From assembly GCA_964019055.1 (NCBI GenBank), contig OZ025211.1, forward strand, positions 4,045,835 through 4,109,834: a DNA stretch of 64,000 nucleotides, given 5' to 3'. This document shows, one piece after another, positions 1 to 10,257 of this stretch. The notes below the pieces were generated by a model. It ran no database searches, was not told the DNA's origin, and saw only the letters and a program-made list of their open reading frames with translations. The position numbers and the translations under genes were made by a program. Source of the stretch: Anthopleura xanthogrammica (lineage: Eukaryota; Cnidaria; Anthozoa; Actiniaria; Actiniidae). How positions within the stretch are numbered: the first letter of the stretch is position 1; the number at the start of each line of letters is the position of its first letter.

Positions 1-136
1 TTCACTGGGGAAATTTGCCGCTTTTGGCCGTGTTTCCATAGCGACCTAATTGGTACTCCCGCGGAGTACCAATTAACGCTCTAATTGTACTCCTCTAGAC
101 CAATCAGAATCGAGTAATTTTGTCGAGTGTACTATA
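1..136. mobile_element. Right end of a DNA transposon (second copy at 35956-37340)
   Basis: This stretch matches 37203-37340 almost base for base, including the small palindrome around TACTCCCGCGGAGTA, and both end in a TACTATA terminus. The full copy at 35956 begins TATAGGAAATCGCACGAC, which is roughly the inverse of this end, so I read it as the right terminal part of a non-autonomous DNA transposon whose left part lies outside the window. It sits in what should be an upstream intron of R0. Confidence 0.6.
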
Positions 137-209
137 ATTATTATAATATCATGATTACCTCGGGATCCATTGTTTCCAGAGGGATGTTTAAGGTCTAACA
201 TCCCCCTGG

Positions 210-303
210 ATGAATAGTGATGAGGGATATTTAGTCTAAATATCCCTCATGAATATAATCATGAGGGATATTTAGTAACTAAATATCCCTCATCACTATT
301 CAT
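210..303. repeat. Nested palindrome
   Basis: The arms at 210-234 and 279-303 are perfect inverted repeats of 25 bases built on ATGAGGGATATTTAG, and the sequence between them is itself palindromic. The whole can fold into one long hairpin or two smaller ones. It looks like a foldback element; no coding content. Bases 304-747 hold nothing I recognise. Confidence 0.8.
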
Positions 304-747
304 GAGGCATGGTCCCTCATATGACAATCACCGGGACCATGGCTGGGTAGCATTGACCCAATCGAAAATTTTGCGCAATGACTCTGGACTACACACTATT
401 GAACACCCCAGCACTTGTGGGATCCATTGAACAATCTTTGCGCATACGTTGACTAGCCGAGAATTTTTCTTACTATTTGTAACGTAATCAAGACGGTTTT
501 AAAACACTTCATTAATACCGCTCTAGGCTAACCAAAGTGAATTAGAATAAAGCAGCACGAATGAATGAATGCTGGTTCAATTCGCCATTGTCGCATTTAA
601 CAAAGGCAAATTCCCTTAAGTATGCCGCATATCAACAGCTTTGTAAAACTTTGTAATTTATGCATCGTACGAAAGCTAACATATTTCCTAAGAGCAGTTT
701 TATTCCTCGGCAATCATAATATTACAAACTAATAGCGTGAAATTTCA

Positions 748-870
748 GGTGATTAGTGATTAAATGTCCCCTCAAGCCTCGGGAGGTTTAGTTAAAGTCC
801 CTCCGCCTTCGGCGTCGGGACTTCAACAAAACCTCCCTCGGCTTTCGGGGACATTTAATCACTAATCACC
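748..870. repeat. Foldback element (inverted repeat, about 123 bp)
   Basis: GGTGATTAGTGATTAAATGT at 748 is repeated in inverse at the right end (851-870), with further inverse pairing inward (CCTCGGGAGG against CCTCCCTCGG, GTCCCTCCG against GTCGGGAC). This is a MITE-like hairpin without coding capacity in the presumed intron 5 of R0. Confidence 0.75.
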
Positions 871-893
871 CTCAAGTCATGCTATTACTTATA

Positions 894-940
<47 letters not shown>
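894..940. repeat. (ATT)n microsatellite
   Basis: A run of ATT triplets. The same position in intron 5 of R4 (31179-31272) and R6 (46299-46380) also carries an ATT run of different length, followed by shared sequence, so it marks homologous introns. Confidence 0.95.
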
Positions 941-941
<1 letters not shown>

Positions 942-1157
942 AACATAGTGGAAATCATGATGATGCTTCTTAAAAGTATTCTTTTTGACGTGACATTCAT
1001 TAAAATATTTGAGGTATTTATATGATAACTTAAAGACGCAACATTCAAGTCAAGATCACCATTAAACTATTCATCGCCTCATGTAGAATCAATATGGGGT
1101 TAGGTGCACTGTAATAGGGAACTGAAATTGATGAAATCATTTTACTTTCTATTTCAG

Positions 1158-2538
1158 GGGTGAATCAGTGTGGCTCGTAGGTTACATCTCTTCCCGTGGT
1201 GAGATACTCACTCTTGTTTATTTTACCGACGCATTTACATATATATATTAAGATCTTTTTTTAACCAGTATACAGGTTGCTCTCTGGGATAAAAAAGATT
1301 GATTATTTGATACTTTCATACATGCCATCAATGAATGAGTAGTTAGGACCTTTATTACAAAAATATGGATTGAATTCTTAATCGCAGTAAGGAAATCAAG
1401 ATCAACACAACCGAAGAAGAAGACCGCGGATGAAACGCAAGAAGACCCGGAATATGCTGAAATCCCTGAACAACAACGAAGGAACGTACCAGTTGATCAG
1501 GCAGGAGGTAAAACCGACGTAGTGCTCAAACATATCCCAGTCCAGTTATAATTTTGGAAACAAAAATGAAAATATAAGCTTGTGTCATAACGACATTGTG
1601 GGTTACCATCGTAATTGGCAATTTGTCTATGACGTCACTGTGCACAAGGATGAACGCGCGCTGACATGTACGTCAAACAACAACGTGAATAAATCTCGTC
1701 TTGCAAGACTTCAGTCTGATAAGTCATATAGCGACGACTTCAAGACAACTTGTGCCATGATTTTTACCCCAAGTATGTCACTGCCAGTTTATCAAAACAC
1801 ATCCCACATGGGAAGAAGTGACTAGGGTGTTTTAGCAACAGAATCGATCAATTGGGTTTGCTGGTCATAGCAAGGGGTTCTGTATTGGTCTAAAGGGGAG
1901 TCATGGCTCACAACCCTGGCGGATCCCGGCGTCAAATTTCTTGTTTAACAGATGTTTTTAAATTATTCTCGTTTGAAAGCCTCGACACCATATTCCCATC
2001 TGAGGTTCCTCAGTTTACCATGCTCAACCTTGTTATGTATTCTTTATTCACATTTCAAGATATATACAGCTACGCATTTGACGATCCACAAACAGCATAC
2101 ATTGCACCCCAACCAGCACCATATAACAGACTGGTGCATAATCAAAAGAGGGCTGATCAGGAAGGGGTGGTATACTCAACAGCGGATGATGGACCAGTGT
2201 ACAATCTACTTGAACGTCCCCCAACTGAGAACCATATCATGGTGACCTCAGAGAGTACCATGAATGAGGGACCTCCCTCTGAAGACCTTGAACCAGAGTA
2301 TCATGTCCTTGAAGGCCCCGATACAACCATGAATGAGGGACCTCCCTCTCAAGACCTTGAACCAGAGTATCATGTCCTTGAAGGCCCCGATATAACAGAT
2401 AAGAAAACAGATTCTCCTCTCAATGGAAACACTGACGTAAGAGCCTCGATTGGGACAGCCAATCCTAGCGGACCTCCAACTGGTCACGTGGCTATAAAAG
2501 AAAGAAGAAAGCCTCCGAGTCCACCAAGAAAAAGATGA
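1158..2538 (+). CDS. R0: 3' part of tandem receptor gene, tail B (5' exons outside window)
   Basis: Three exons are seen: exon 6 at 1158-1198, exon 7 at 1388-1507 and exon 8B at 2060-2538, each with proper AG/GT borders and in frame with one another. Exon 6 encodes RGESVWLVGYISSRG; other copies have D where this has G. Exon 7 encodes a Lys-rich stretch and DPEYAEIPEQ. Exon 8B encodes a cytoplasmic tail with YSYAF, APYNRL, VVYSTA and VYNLL, then two 23-residue repeats each with EYHVL, and a basic, proline-rich end. The signal peptide, ectodomain and transmembrane exons are not present upstream in the window; transposon sequence occupies 1-136. By comparison with R4 and R6 this is the intracellular part of a type I membrane receptor. 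A tail-A exon lies further downstream at 9937, beyond a retrotransposon, and could be an alternative last exon, but it is broken. Confidence 0.75.
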
Positions 2539-2692
2539 TCTTCAAAGTAATTGGTGGTTATGTGTTTAAAAAAAACAAAAAACAAAAAAACAGAGATCAT
2601 CTGTGCGAATTATAAACTAAGAAAGACCAGAAAGCCAAGAAAAACAAGTTCTTCAAAATATGATCTCGAAAGTAACAGACCTCTGTACCTTT

Positions 2693-2862
2693 GGTATAAT
2701 GTTTTCCTATTTCAGACCACGTGTCATTCTCTTGAGAATAATATTCTTTCTTTGAGTTGTATCCATATTCATGTGTCTTCTCGATCGTGCGCAGTCGCTA
2801 AGCAAAGAAACTATACTTTAGGGAATGACACGTGGACTGAAATGGGAAACGCCCAACTGAAG
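2693..2862. mobile_element. Short MITE with CACGTG-containing terminal inverted repeats, copy 1
   Basis: The left arm contains TTTCAGACCACGTGTCATTC and the right arm contains its near inverse, GAATGACACGTGGACTGAAA. The span is about 170 bp with no coding content. Related copies lie at 33302-33463, 48347-48512 and 62741-62910, with partial copies near 51229 and 57490. Here it lies just downstream of the R0 tail-B stop, so it may be part of the 3' UTR. Confidence 0.75.
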
Positions 2863-3370
2863 GTAAATAGATCTTAAAAACAGAGACTAACTTTTAAAAA
2901 TGGCCAGGAATAGCGGTCATCCTGAACCCGCTGTACGTCAGCGGATTTCACCATGGTAATTGAGTGGAAAAAGATGGGGCTGATGGAAATGTACGGGACG
3001 AAATAGGTTTCATGTAAAAGGCTTTTACAAGCAGCTACATAATTTTTCTTCGGATATTCCATATGAAACGTGACACAGGACTCTCAAGACATATTCCAAA
3101 AGCTTTATAGTTGAGCGAATAATTTCAAAATGAATGCAGAACGCATAATGCAACCTCTGTCACGCTATCACTAAGCCGGATTGTGTTCTATGCATAATTT
3201 AACCGACAAGCTTACATGAGATATTTCTATACTACATTATGTAGCTTAAATTTATCAAACCACAATAAACCTTCAAAAAGTTGCAAGACAATGCTTTCAT
3301 AGTTCTCAGGGCAAATTTAATGGCAATCTATGAAGTCTGTAAGGAAAATAGGCAATCACGCACCCTTTGA
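2863..3370. other. 3' flank shared by tail-B genes
   Basis: No gene seen. The sequence is almost the same as 33464-33970 downstream of R4, up to the words CGCACCCTTTGA. There the two copies part: R0 runs on into sequence leading to a BEL element, R4 jumps into a tail-A exon. It therefore marks a recombination breakpoint. Confidence 0.7.
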
Positions 3371-3913
3371 GAATTGTGGTTTTTGCATATATTAACTACA
3401 AATTCAAGGAATTGCTACGCAGTCACAATTAATTCCCCCTACAAATTCTTAACGGTTTTCAAAAGATCTATTCTTCCTTAAGTTTCAGCATAAATTTCAT
3501 TCCAATCAAAACAGTTGCCGATAGTAAAATGTGTACGCGACGTATCAGTGATTGCGTCATCGTTACGATTAGTTATCGATTAGACACGCTTAGCGTGAGT
3601 TTTGAGTTGCTACACGATGTTTATCTTGCCGGACGTTTTAGAGTTTACGGAACGATAAGGACACATTTCGGTAAGAAAGTGACATTTTCCTTTACTTTTA
3701 GCAGTCATATTGTGATGCACATATCGTATTTATTGTATTCTAGTGAACCAAGGTTTAATACTAGATTTGCTACAAGATTTACTACTAGAATTACCACCAG
3801 CCTTACTAGCTTCGCTAGCTAGTCTTGTATTATCGAAGAGTTATTGAAGAAGTTAATAAATTGCACCTTTAGAGCACTAGTTATATATCTTGAGTGTACG
3901 AGTGTCCAAGTTA

Positions 3914-4634
3914 TGAAATTCAAGAAGAAGAAGAAGAAAAGGCAAGAAAAATATCTAACATTAGTTCACGAAATCCTTCTAAGCAACGAGACAGAATGGC
4001 AGACACTGGCGGCCATGAAACCAGACAACACAGGAAGCCCAGCGAAATGGCGTGTTCTGATGGGGCTAGGAGAGAAAAGGGCTATAACTTTGAAAAGATC
4101 GAAATCGGGATATATTGGACAACTTACTAAGTATTATAATGAAGTTGAAATTATTGTGGAACGTTCTAATGATTATGCTGATATTGATGTTGTTATCAAG
4201 ATTAAAGATAAAATATCGGCGATGTTTGAAGTATTTAAAGAATGCCATGAAGAATATATTGAATGTTTAGTTGACACTAAAGAAAAGGATGAAGCTAAGG
4301 AAGTTTATCAAAGTGAGTGTATCACTATACGAAAAATTGAAGAATAGGTTAACTCGTGGATTGCAAAAAGGCGAGAACAGCACTTGCAATTTACATATAA
4401 TGAACTATCGTATAACAAACAAACCAATGTAGAAGCGGATGACTCAATAAGTCAAGTTAGTTCTAAAAGTAGTGGATCGACAACAGTATCGACGATGAAG
4501 ATTAAAGCTGAAGCTAAGCGTGCAATAGCTCTTCTTAAATTAAAACAACTCGAGGAAAAACAGGCGTTACAAGACAAGATCGACGAAGCAGAAATAAAGA
4601 TGAAATTAGATGAAGCTATGAAGCTCAATAAAAT
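3914..4634 (+). pseudogene. BEL/Pao gag, N-terminal part (broken)
   Basis: One reading frame runs from about 3914 to 4634, crossed by a single TAG stop at 4345-4347. The part after the stop is a charged coiled-coil-like segment (AKRAIALLKLKQLEEKQALQ), as is usual before the DUF1759 region of BEL gag. The frame is then split by a DNA transposon at 4635. Removing that element and one duplicated base would put this frame in register with the downstream ORF, which shows that both pieces were one gag-pol gene. The start is uncertain because no 5' LTR or leader could be fixed. Confidence 0.7.
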
Positions 4635-5429
4635 CATCGCCAGAAATTCCGAACCATTTTGGGCGGAGCTTATTATTCATAATTTTTACCCTGTCAATCA
4701 AGCAATTGTGTAGATTCGATTGTGATTGGGCTATTGTGAATGTGACAATTGAATGTTTACCTTTCCGGAACGTTGCGATAATAATGGCGTCTCGACAAGA
4801 AAAAGGGTTTTATTTGGCATTAAATAGCACTTCCACAGTTGATATTTTACCCAAGATTTTAAACAAGATTGAATAAATGGAATAAACAACTTTTAGAAGA
4901 GTTCAGTGTGAAAATGCGCTTCATCTTGTACTCCAAAGTCAAGTTACATCTCAAGATGGAGGCAGAAATGGAAGCCCTGTTAATGCTAAACTTCACCTCG
5001 TAAAACCGAGACGAAAATTTAATTCTTTCTTCTGAAATTTCGTGAAATGCTCAAGACATACTTCCTCAATCGATTGGAAGTTCGGGAAGGAAAAAGTGTT
5101 TGACTATTTTGAGCTGAGAGCCGAAGATGTGAGACCAGGTTCAGGTATTCTTATGATAATCCACTGTAATGTCTGACTATTATAGTCCTTGGCATTAAAA
5201 TGTAATTACCGAGCTGAAAACTATCACCAACGGAATTAAATTGAGATCAAATGAAAGTTCGAATACACTTTATTGTATTTGAGGTTCGGGCTGGCTTATT
5301 TATCCAGTTAAAATTAAAATATTTTACTTTATCGAAATTTCTCAATACTTTTCCCACCATATTTGAGCCCTGAATTTTATAAGTATCATGACTTTAACTG
5401 CGCATGTCCGTTCGGAATTTCTGGCGATG
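4635..5429. mobile_element. DNA transposon family X, 795-bp copy, inserted in BEL gag
   Basis: The ends are perfect inverted repeats: CATCGCCAGAAATTCCGAAC at 4635-4654 and its inverse at 5410-5429. The flanking base T appears on both sides (4634 and 5430), so the target duplication is one base or none. A longer relative with the same ends lies at 10258-11672. No transposase is visible, so it is non-autonomous. The first 22 or so codons of the downstream ORF (from 5363) are read from this element, not from the retrotransposon. Confidence 0.85.
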
Positions 5430-8400
5430 TGAAACGGAAACAAGCTTTCCTTGATGCACAACATGAAGCGCAACTACGAAGTGCAGAATTAGAAGTTTAT
5501 GAGAAATCTGAATTGCAAGATGAAAACAAGGATAAAGAATCGGCCGTAAAATTTGAATTGCAGAATGAAAGAAACACTGAATTGCATATTAACCAGAGCT
5601 CTACAAACCCCGAATTGCATACAGAAGATAATCCTCGCGAGAAATCTGAATTACACGAATTACATGAATCACATGATGCGGTGAAACTTGATCTATTGGA
5701 ATCGCAGAGATTCAGTAGAATACAACAACGATATTGTGGAAATCCCTTCCATGATAATGAACCTTCTCAAGAACTGATCTTCGTCACGCCTCAGAAAGAG
5801 CACATGCCTAAAGAATCAACGAGAGTTGTTAGTGAAAACACATCATCGAATAACCCATTTTTGTCTCCAGTAATGGAGGCAAGCTTCAACACCACGAGAC
5901 ATCGTAGTCATCTTACGCCCATAAGTTATACTTATACAGACACACCCTCGACACCGACAGCTTATGAATGGCTGGAAATGAATTCCCCTAAGAGACATAA
6001 CTTCGTAGATCCCAATGTACAGAGTACACCGAGCTACTTACAAGAAGACACTGGAGTTTACAGCGAAATAGTCAAACAGCAAGAACGAATGATGTCAACT
6101 ATGACCAACGCCCTAAGGTTGCCAAAACCAGAACTATTTACGTTCGATGGTAATCCCTTAAACTACTGGAGGTTTATACGAAACTTTGAAAGAAACATCG
6201 AAGAAAAATCTAGTGATGAAGGAGACAAGCTTAACTACCTTCTCCAGTATTGTACCGGAAAGGCAAGAGAGGTAGTGAGAAACTGTGTTGTCATGGAACC
6301 GTCTCTTGGCTACGTGACTGCACGAAAACTTTTAAAGGAACGATTCGGCGAACCGTATGTAATCGCCAATGCTCACATTGAACAGTTAACCAAAGGCCCA
6401 CCGTTGAAGGCATCCGATCGAGAAGGGTTGTTAAATCTTGCTGATAAGTTAAAAGACTGTGAGTTAACATTAAAGTCCATTGGCTATCTTGAGGATATAA
6501 ACGGCGCGGATAATTTAAAGCAAATAACGGAACGGTTTCCCACGCATCTGAAGGCTAGATGGCTTGATCTAGCTAGAGCGGTAAGAAGCGGCGGAGGAAA
6601 GCCAAACATCGGTCAAATGTCGCAGTTCATCACAGAAAAGGCTATGGCTGCAAATGATCCCGTCTTCGGCGATATCATGGATGTTAAAGATCCTATCAAG
6701 AACAACAGACCACAGCAGAAATTTAGACCACCTCGTCCGACGTCAAAGGCTACTACATACACTACACAAGCTGAGAGCTCAAAGAAACCCAGTGCGTCAA
6801 ATGTTAACCCAACAAGCAGCAAACCATATCCGACACAAGTGATGAAATGCTGGCTGTGCGAAGGTGCGCACATGCTTTCAAGTTGCCACGAGTTTGAGAA
6901 AAGAAGTCACGAGGACAGACTAAAGATCATCAGAAACAAAGGACTTTGCGATAATTGTTTTAAAAGAGGTCACAAGGCCAAGGAGTGTTATCAGAAGGGA
7001 CATTGTTCAGTTGGAGGATGCACAAGTAAACATCATACCTTATTACATTTCCCGTCGAAATCTACAAAAGAAGATGACAGCGTCAATCGAGAATTGAAGA
7101 ACAACGCGGATGGTAACGCACCGAAGAGTAACGCACAGTGTCACGTCGTGAAGTCAGAAGTTAACAACGCTTGCAACACTACAACATCAGATAAAGAAAG
7201 AAATAAAGTTTGCCTCCCTATTGTACCAGTACGCGTGCGCGGTAAAGATGGAAAGGTTTGTGTTACAACCTACGCACTACTTGACAAAGGATCGGATACC
7301 TCACTCTGTGAACAACGATTGCTGGATCAACTGGACGTAGATGGAGAGGAACGAACATTCTCATTGACCACTGTTGACAGTGTATGTACACAGAAAAGAG
7401 GACGTATAGCATGTCTCGAAGTCTTACCTCTCAAGTCAGACGAAATCATTGAAATCCCGTCAATCTGGTCGGTTGATAAACTTTGCATTTCTACAGAAGG
7501 TGCACCGACACAGGATGATCTTAAGAACTGGTCGCATCTAGATGGCATAACGGTGCCGGCGATAGACAGTAAAGAAGTTACCTTGCTTATCGGCAACGAC
7601 ACACCAGAAGTGTTTTGGGGACTTGAAGAGCGACGAGGTAATCGAAAGGAACCTTATGCTGTGAAATCACTGCTTGGTTGGACAATTATAGGTCCAGTCA
7701 GCAAGACCGCGAACTGTCACAGTCTGAATACATTTTCCATAACGCTACAAGAGGACAAATTGATTACGCAAGTAGAGAAGTTCTGGAAGATGGACTTCGG
7801 AGATCCAATACTAAGTGTCAAAGAAACAATGTCAGTAGAAGACAAGAAAGCTCTCTCTGTCATGAAGGAAAGCGTATCTTTAGTTGACAACCATTATCAA
7901 GTAGCCCTACCTTGGAAGCACGGTGATCCCTGTATGATGAACAACCGACAGTTAGCTGAATCTAGATTATTATCGCTTAAAAGGAGATTGCAGAAAGACC
8001 CAGAAGTACATCAGAAGTACAAAGCAGTTATAGATGATCACCTTGACACCTACGCCCGTCGGATACCTGAGGAGAATCACAACACTACAGATCAGCCAGT
8101 ATGGTACTTGCCCCACCATGCGGTCATCAATCCTAGAAAACCAGAGAAGTTGCGTGTGGTGTATGACTGTGCTGCAAAGTGGAAAGGCGTATCGCTAAAC
8201 GACCAATTGCTTCAGGGGCCTGATATGACAAATAGCTTAGTGGGAGTACTAACCCGATTTCGAGAGAAGCCTATCGCCATAGCGGCCGACATCGAAGCTA
8301 TGTTTTTACAAGTACAAGTTCACCCTAAGGACCGCGACATGTTAAGATTTTTATGGTATGAAGATGGAGACCTCGACAAGCAGCCTTCAGAGTTTCAGAT

Positions 8401-9856
8401 GCTCTGTCACATCTTTGGAGCCACCTCGTCCCCAAGTGTAGCAGGCTTTGCGCTGAGAAGAACAGCCGACGACAATCGTAATGAAGACAACGAAGACGTT
8501 GTGAACTCTGTTTATAGGAACCTTTATGTGGACGATTTCTTGAAATCAACGAGAACTGTTCACGAGGCTAAACGAATGGTGCAAGGATTGAGCCAACTGT
8601 TACAAAGAGGCGGATTCCATTTAACAAAGTGGATAAGTAATGATAAGACCATACTGGACTCAATTTCCGAAGATGAAAGAGCTAAGTCGGTCAAGAAACT
8701 GGACTTTGAGAAACTACCCAACGAGAGAACACTTGGCGTTCACTGGAAGGTGGAGTCAGATCGTCTAGGACTGGAAACTGAAGTTAAAGAGAAGGCTCTT
8801 ACGAGACGTGGAATCTTATCCGTAATGAGTTCCGTCTTTGATCCATTGGGGATTGTTGCACCATTCATGTTGCCAGTGAAAGTTTTGCTACAACGATTAT
8901 GTAAACAGAATATTGGCTGGGATGATCCCATCCCAGAGGAAGCGATGATTAAATGGTCAAAGTGGTTGAATGACTTACCTGCATTATCTAAAGTGTCAAT
9001 ACCGAGATGTTTGGAACCCCCAGAGTTAGGAGATGTTGTTACAAGAGAACTTCATCATTTCGGTGACGCATCACAGTCTGGATTTGGAGCAGTGTCGTAC
9101 TTACGATCAGAGAATCTCGACGGAGAAGTTAACGTCTCATTTTTGATGGGCAAATCCAGGCTAGCGCCCGTTAAAACCACAACGATTCCAAGGCTGGAGT
9201 TATCGGCTGCAGTACTTGCAGTTAAGCTAGATAGTACAATCAGAGAAGAATTAGATTTGCCAGTCCAAACTTCGTGGTTTTGGACAGACTCCACGACTGT
9301 GTTACGATACATTTTTAACGAGAACAAACGATTTTCTATTTTCGTGGCTAACAGAGTTGCAGCTATCCACGAGGCCTCAAGCTCTCATCAATGGCTTTAT
9401 GTTGACACTAAGAATAATCCAGCTGATGACGCTTCTAGAGGGTTGAGTGCGAGCGAAATAAGCAGTGAATCTAGATGGCTGAACGGTCCAGAATTTTTGT
9501 ATCAGAAGAAAGAAGCGTGGCCTACATTACCCAGTGATTTGCCAGTTGTATCAGATGACGATCCGGAAGTGAAGCAATGCAAGCAAGCCAACCTTGTTCA
9601 AGGTGCGGAAGAGGCCATGTTGACTAAAATGTTCAAGCGATTTTCGTCGTGGGAACGTCTTCGAGTCGCTGTTGCTTGGTTGTTGAGATACAAGAACTTC
9701 CTAGTAAAGGCTTATCGCCTACGTCACGGACACGTTGATAACCATGATGCACTAAACGGTAGTGCTGTCACCGTTCAGGAGCTGAAAGATGCTGAGATTG
9801 AGATAATCAAGTACGTACAACGTCAGTCTTTTCCACGAGAGATGGCTATAGGCTAA
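5363..9856 (+). CDS. BEL/Pao gag-pol polyprotein, integrase missing
   Basis: 1497 codons. Residues 1-23 come from the inserted DNA transposon and the last few from host intron sequence. Around residue 253 begins a DUF1759-like block (LPKPELFTFDG). Zinc knuckles follow: CWLCEGAHMLSSC near 495 (CX2CX3HX4C, a shortened variant), CDNCFKRGHKAKEC near 529 (the usual CX2CX4HX4C) and a third Cys/His cluster. The protease motif near 641 reads DKG where DSG or DTG is expected, so the protease is probably inactive. The reverse transcriptase has AADIEAMF and YVDD (about 1055). Pao-type RNase H follows (HFGDASQSGFG about 1232, then FWTDSTTVLRYI). The frame ends just where the integrase zinc-binding part should begin. 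It copied RNA into DNA for retrotransposition; this copy cannot integrate by itself. Confidence 0.88.
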   Translation: MSPEFYKYHDFNCACPFGISGDVKRKQAFLDAQHEAQLRSAELEVYEKSELQDENKDKESAVKFELQNERNTELHINQSSTNPELHTEDNPREKSELHELHESHDAVKLDLLESQRFSRIQQRYCGNPFHDNEPSQELIFVTPQKEHMPKESTRVVSENTSSNNPFLSPVMEASFNTTRHRSHLTPISYTYTDTPSTPTAYEWLEMNSPKRHNFVDPNVQSTPSYLQEDTGVYSEIVKQQERMMSTMTNALRLPKPELFTFDGNPLNYWRFIRNFERNIEEKSSDEGDKLNYLLQYCTGKAREVVRNCVVMEPSLGYVTARKLLKERFGEPYVIANAHIEQLTKGPPLKASDREGLLNLADKLKDCELTLKSIGYLEDINGADNLKQITERFPTHLKARWLDLARAVRSGGGKPNIGQMSQFITEKAMAANDPVFGDIMDVKDPIKNNRPQQKFRPPRPTSKATTYTTQAESSKKPSASNVNPTSSKPYPTQVMKCWLCEGAHMLSSCHEFEKRSHEDRLKIIRNKGLCDNCFKRGHKAKECYQKGHCSVGGCTSKHHTLLHFPSKSTKEDDSVNRELKNNADGNAPKSNAQCHVVKSEVNNACNTTTSDKERNKVCLPIVPVRVRGKDGKVCVTTYALLDKGSDTSLCEQRLLDQLDVDGEERTFSLTTVDSVCTQKRGRIACLEVLPLKSDEIIEIPSIWSVDKLCISTEGAPTQDDLKNWSHLDGITVPAIDSKEVTLLIGNDTPEVFWGLEERRGNRKEPYAVKSLLGWTIIGPVSKTANCHSLNTFSITLQEDKLITQVEKFWKMDFGDPILSVKETMSVEDKKALSVMKESVSLVDNHYQVALPWKHGDPCMMNNRQLAESRLLSLKRRLQKDPEVHQKYKAVIDDHLDTYARRIPEENHNTTDQPVWYLPHHAVINPRKPEKLRVVYDCAAKWKGVSLNDQLLQGPDMTNSLVGVLTRFREKPIAIAADIEAMFLQVQVHPKDRDMLRFLWYEDGDLDKQPSEFQMLCHIFGATSSPSVAGFALRRTADDNRNEDNEDVVNSVYRNLYVDDFLKSTRTVHEAKRMVQGLSQLLQRGGFHLTKWISNDKTILDSISEDERAKSVKKLDFEKLPNERTLGVHWKVESDRLGLETEVKEKALTRRGILSVMSSVFDPLGIVAPFMLPVKVLLQRLCKQNIGWDDPIPEEAMIKWSKWLNDLPALSKVSIPRCLEPPELGDVVTRELHHFGDASQSGFGAVSYLRSENLDGEVNVSFLMGKSRLAPVKTTTIPRLELSAAVLAVKLDSTIREELDLPVQTSWFWTDSTTVLRYIFNENKRFSIFVANRVAAIHEASSSHQWLYVDTKNNPADDASRGLSASEISSESRWLNGPEFLYQKKEAWPTLPSDLPVVSDDDPEVKQCKQANLVQGAEEAMLTKMFKRFSSWERLRVAVAWLLRYKNFLVKAYRLRHGHVDNHDALNGSAVTVQELKDAEIEIIKYVQRQSFPREMAIG

Positions 9857-10257
9857 ACCTAAAAAAATGATCCTGTGGTCAAGGATTACAGCGGTTTTTA
9901 CCGAATGAGAAAACTGTATATTTTTTCCATTTACAGGCATTACATACGACTATGCATTTTCTGGTGACTCAAGCTCGAATGAAAACCAAACCAACTATGA
10001 CTTCAAAGACAGAAATATCCATGACTTCATGCTAAAGATGAGAGACAAAAACAAGAGTGGACAAAGTAATACCCAGAGGGGTAGTGGGGGGAGGAATATT
10101 GACGAGAGTGGGCCGGACTTGGGATACATCAATATGGAATTGACTGGGGTTCCAAGTACAAAAGACAAGAAAAATGCTGCGACAATTTCAGCTGATGATG
10201 GAGATTTTGTATCAATGTCAAATAATGATAGAGAGTATGAAGAACCAATAGAGGATG

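Larger units (their letters stand above)
3371..9846 (+). mobile_element. BEL/Pao LTR retrotransposon, 3'-truncated and nested
   Basis: The coding part has the order typical of BEL/Pao: gag with a DUF1759-like segment, zinc knuckles, aspartic protease, reverse transcriptase and RNase H. The integrase and any 3' LTR are missing; at 9847 the sequence turns abruptly into the intron that precedes tail-A exons (TATAGGCTAAACC, also at 21457 and 26633). The 5' limit is uncertain: host similarity stops at 3370, and an LTR may lie around 3530-3890 (AATAAA near 3855), but with no second LTR this cannot be tested here. A 795-bp DNA transposon sits inside gag. The copy is dead: in-frame stop, insertion and lost integrase. 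Confidence 0.85.

Noticed and set aside
1580..1825. 81-codon open frame in intron 7, repeated at 32211 and 47319
   Set aside because: It lacks a good ATG context, changes frame at its end in R6 and exists only because the intron is duplicated; no domain is seen.
2060..2538. Calling tail B a classical ITAM tail
   Set aside because: The YxxL motifs are about 19-22 residues apart, outside the 6-12 spacing of ITAMs, and position -2 is mostly Pro or Ala, so they are not strict ITIMs either.
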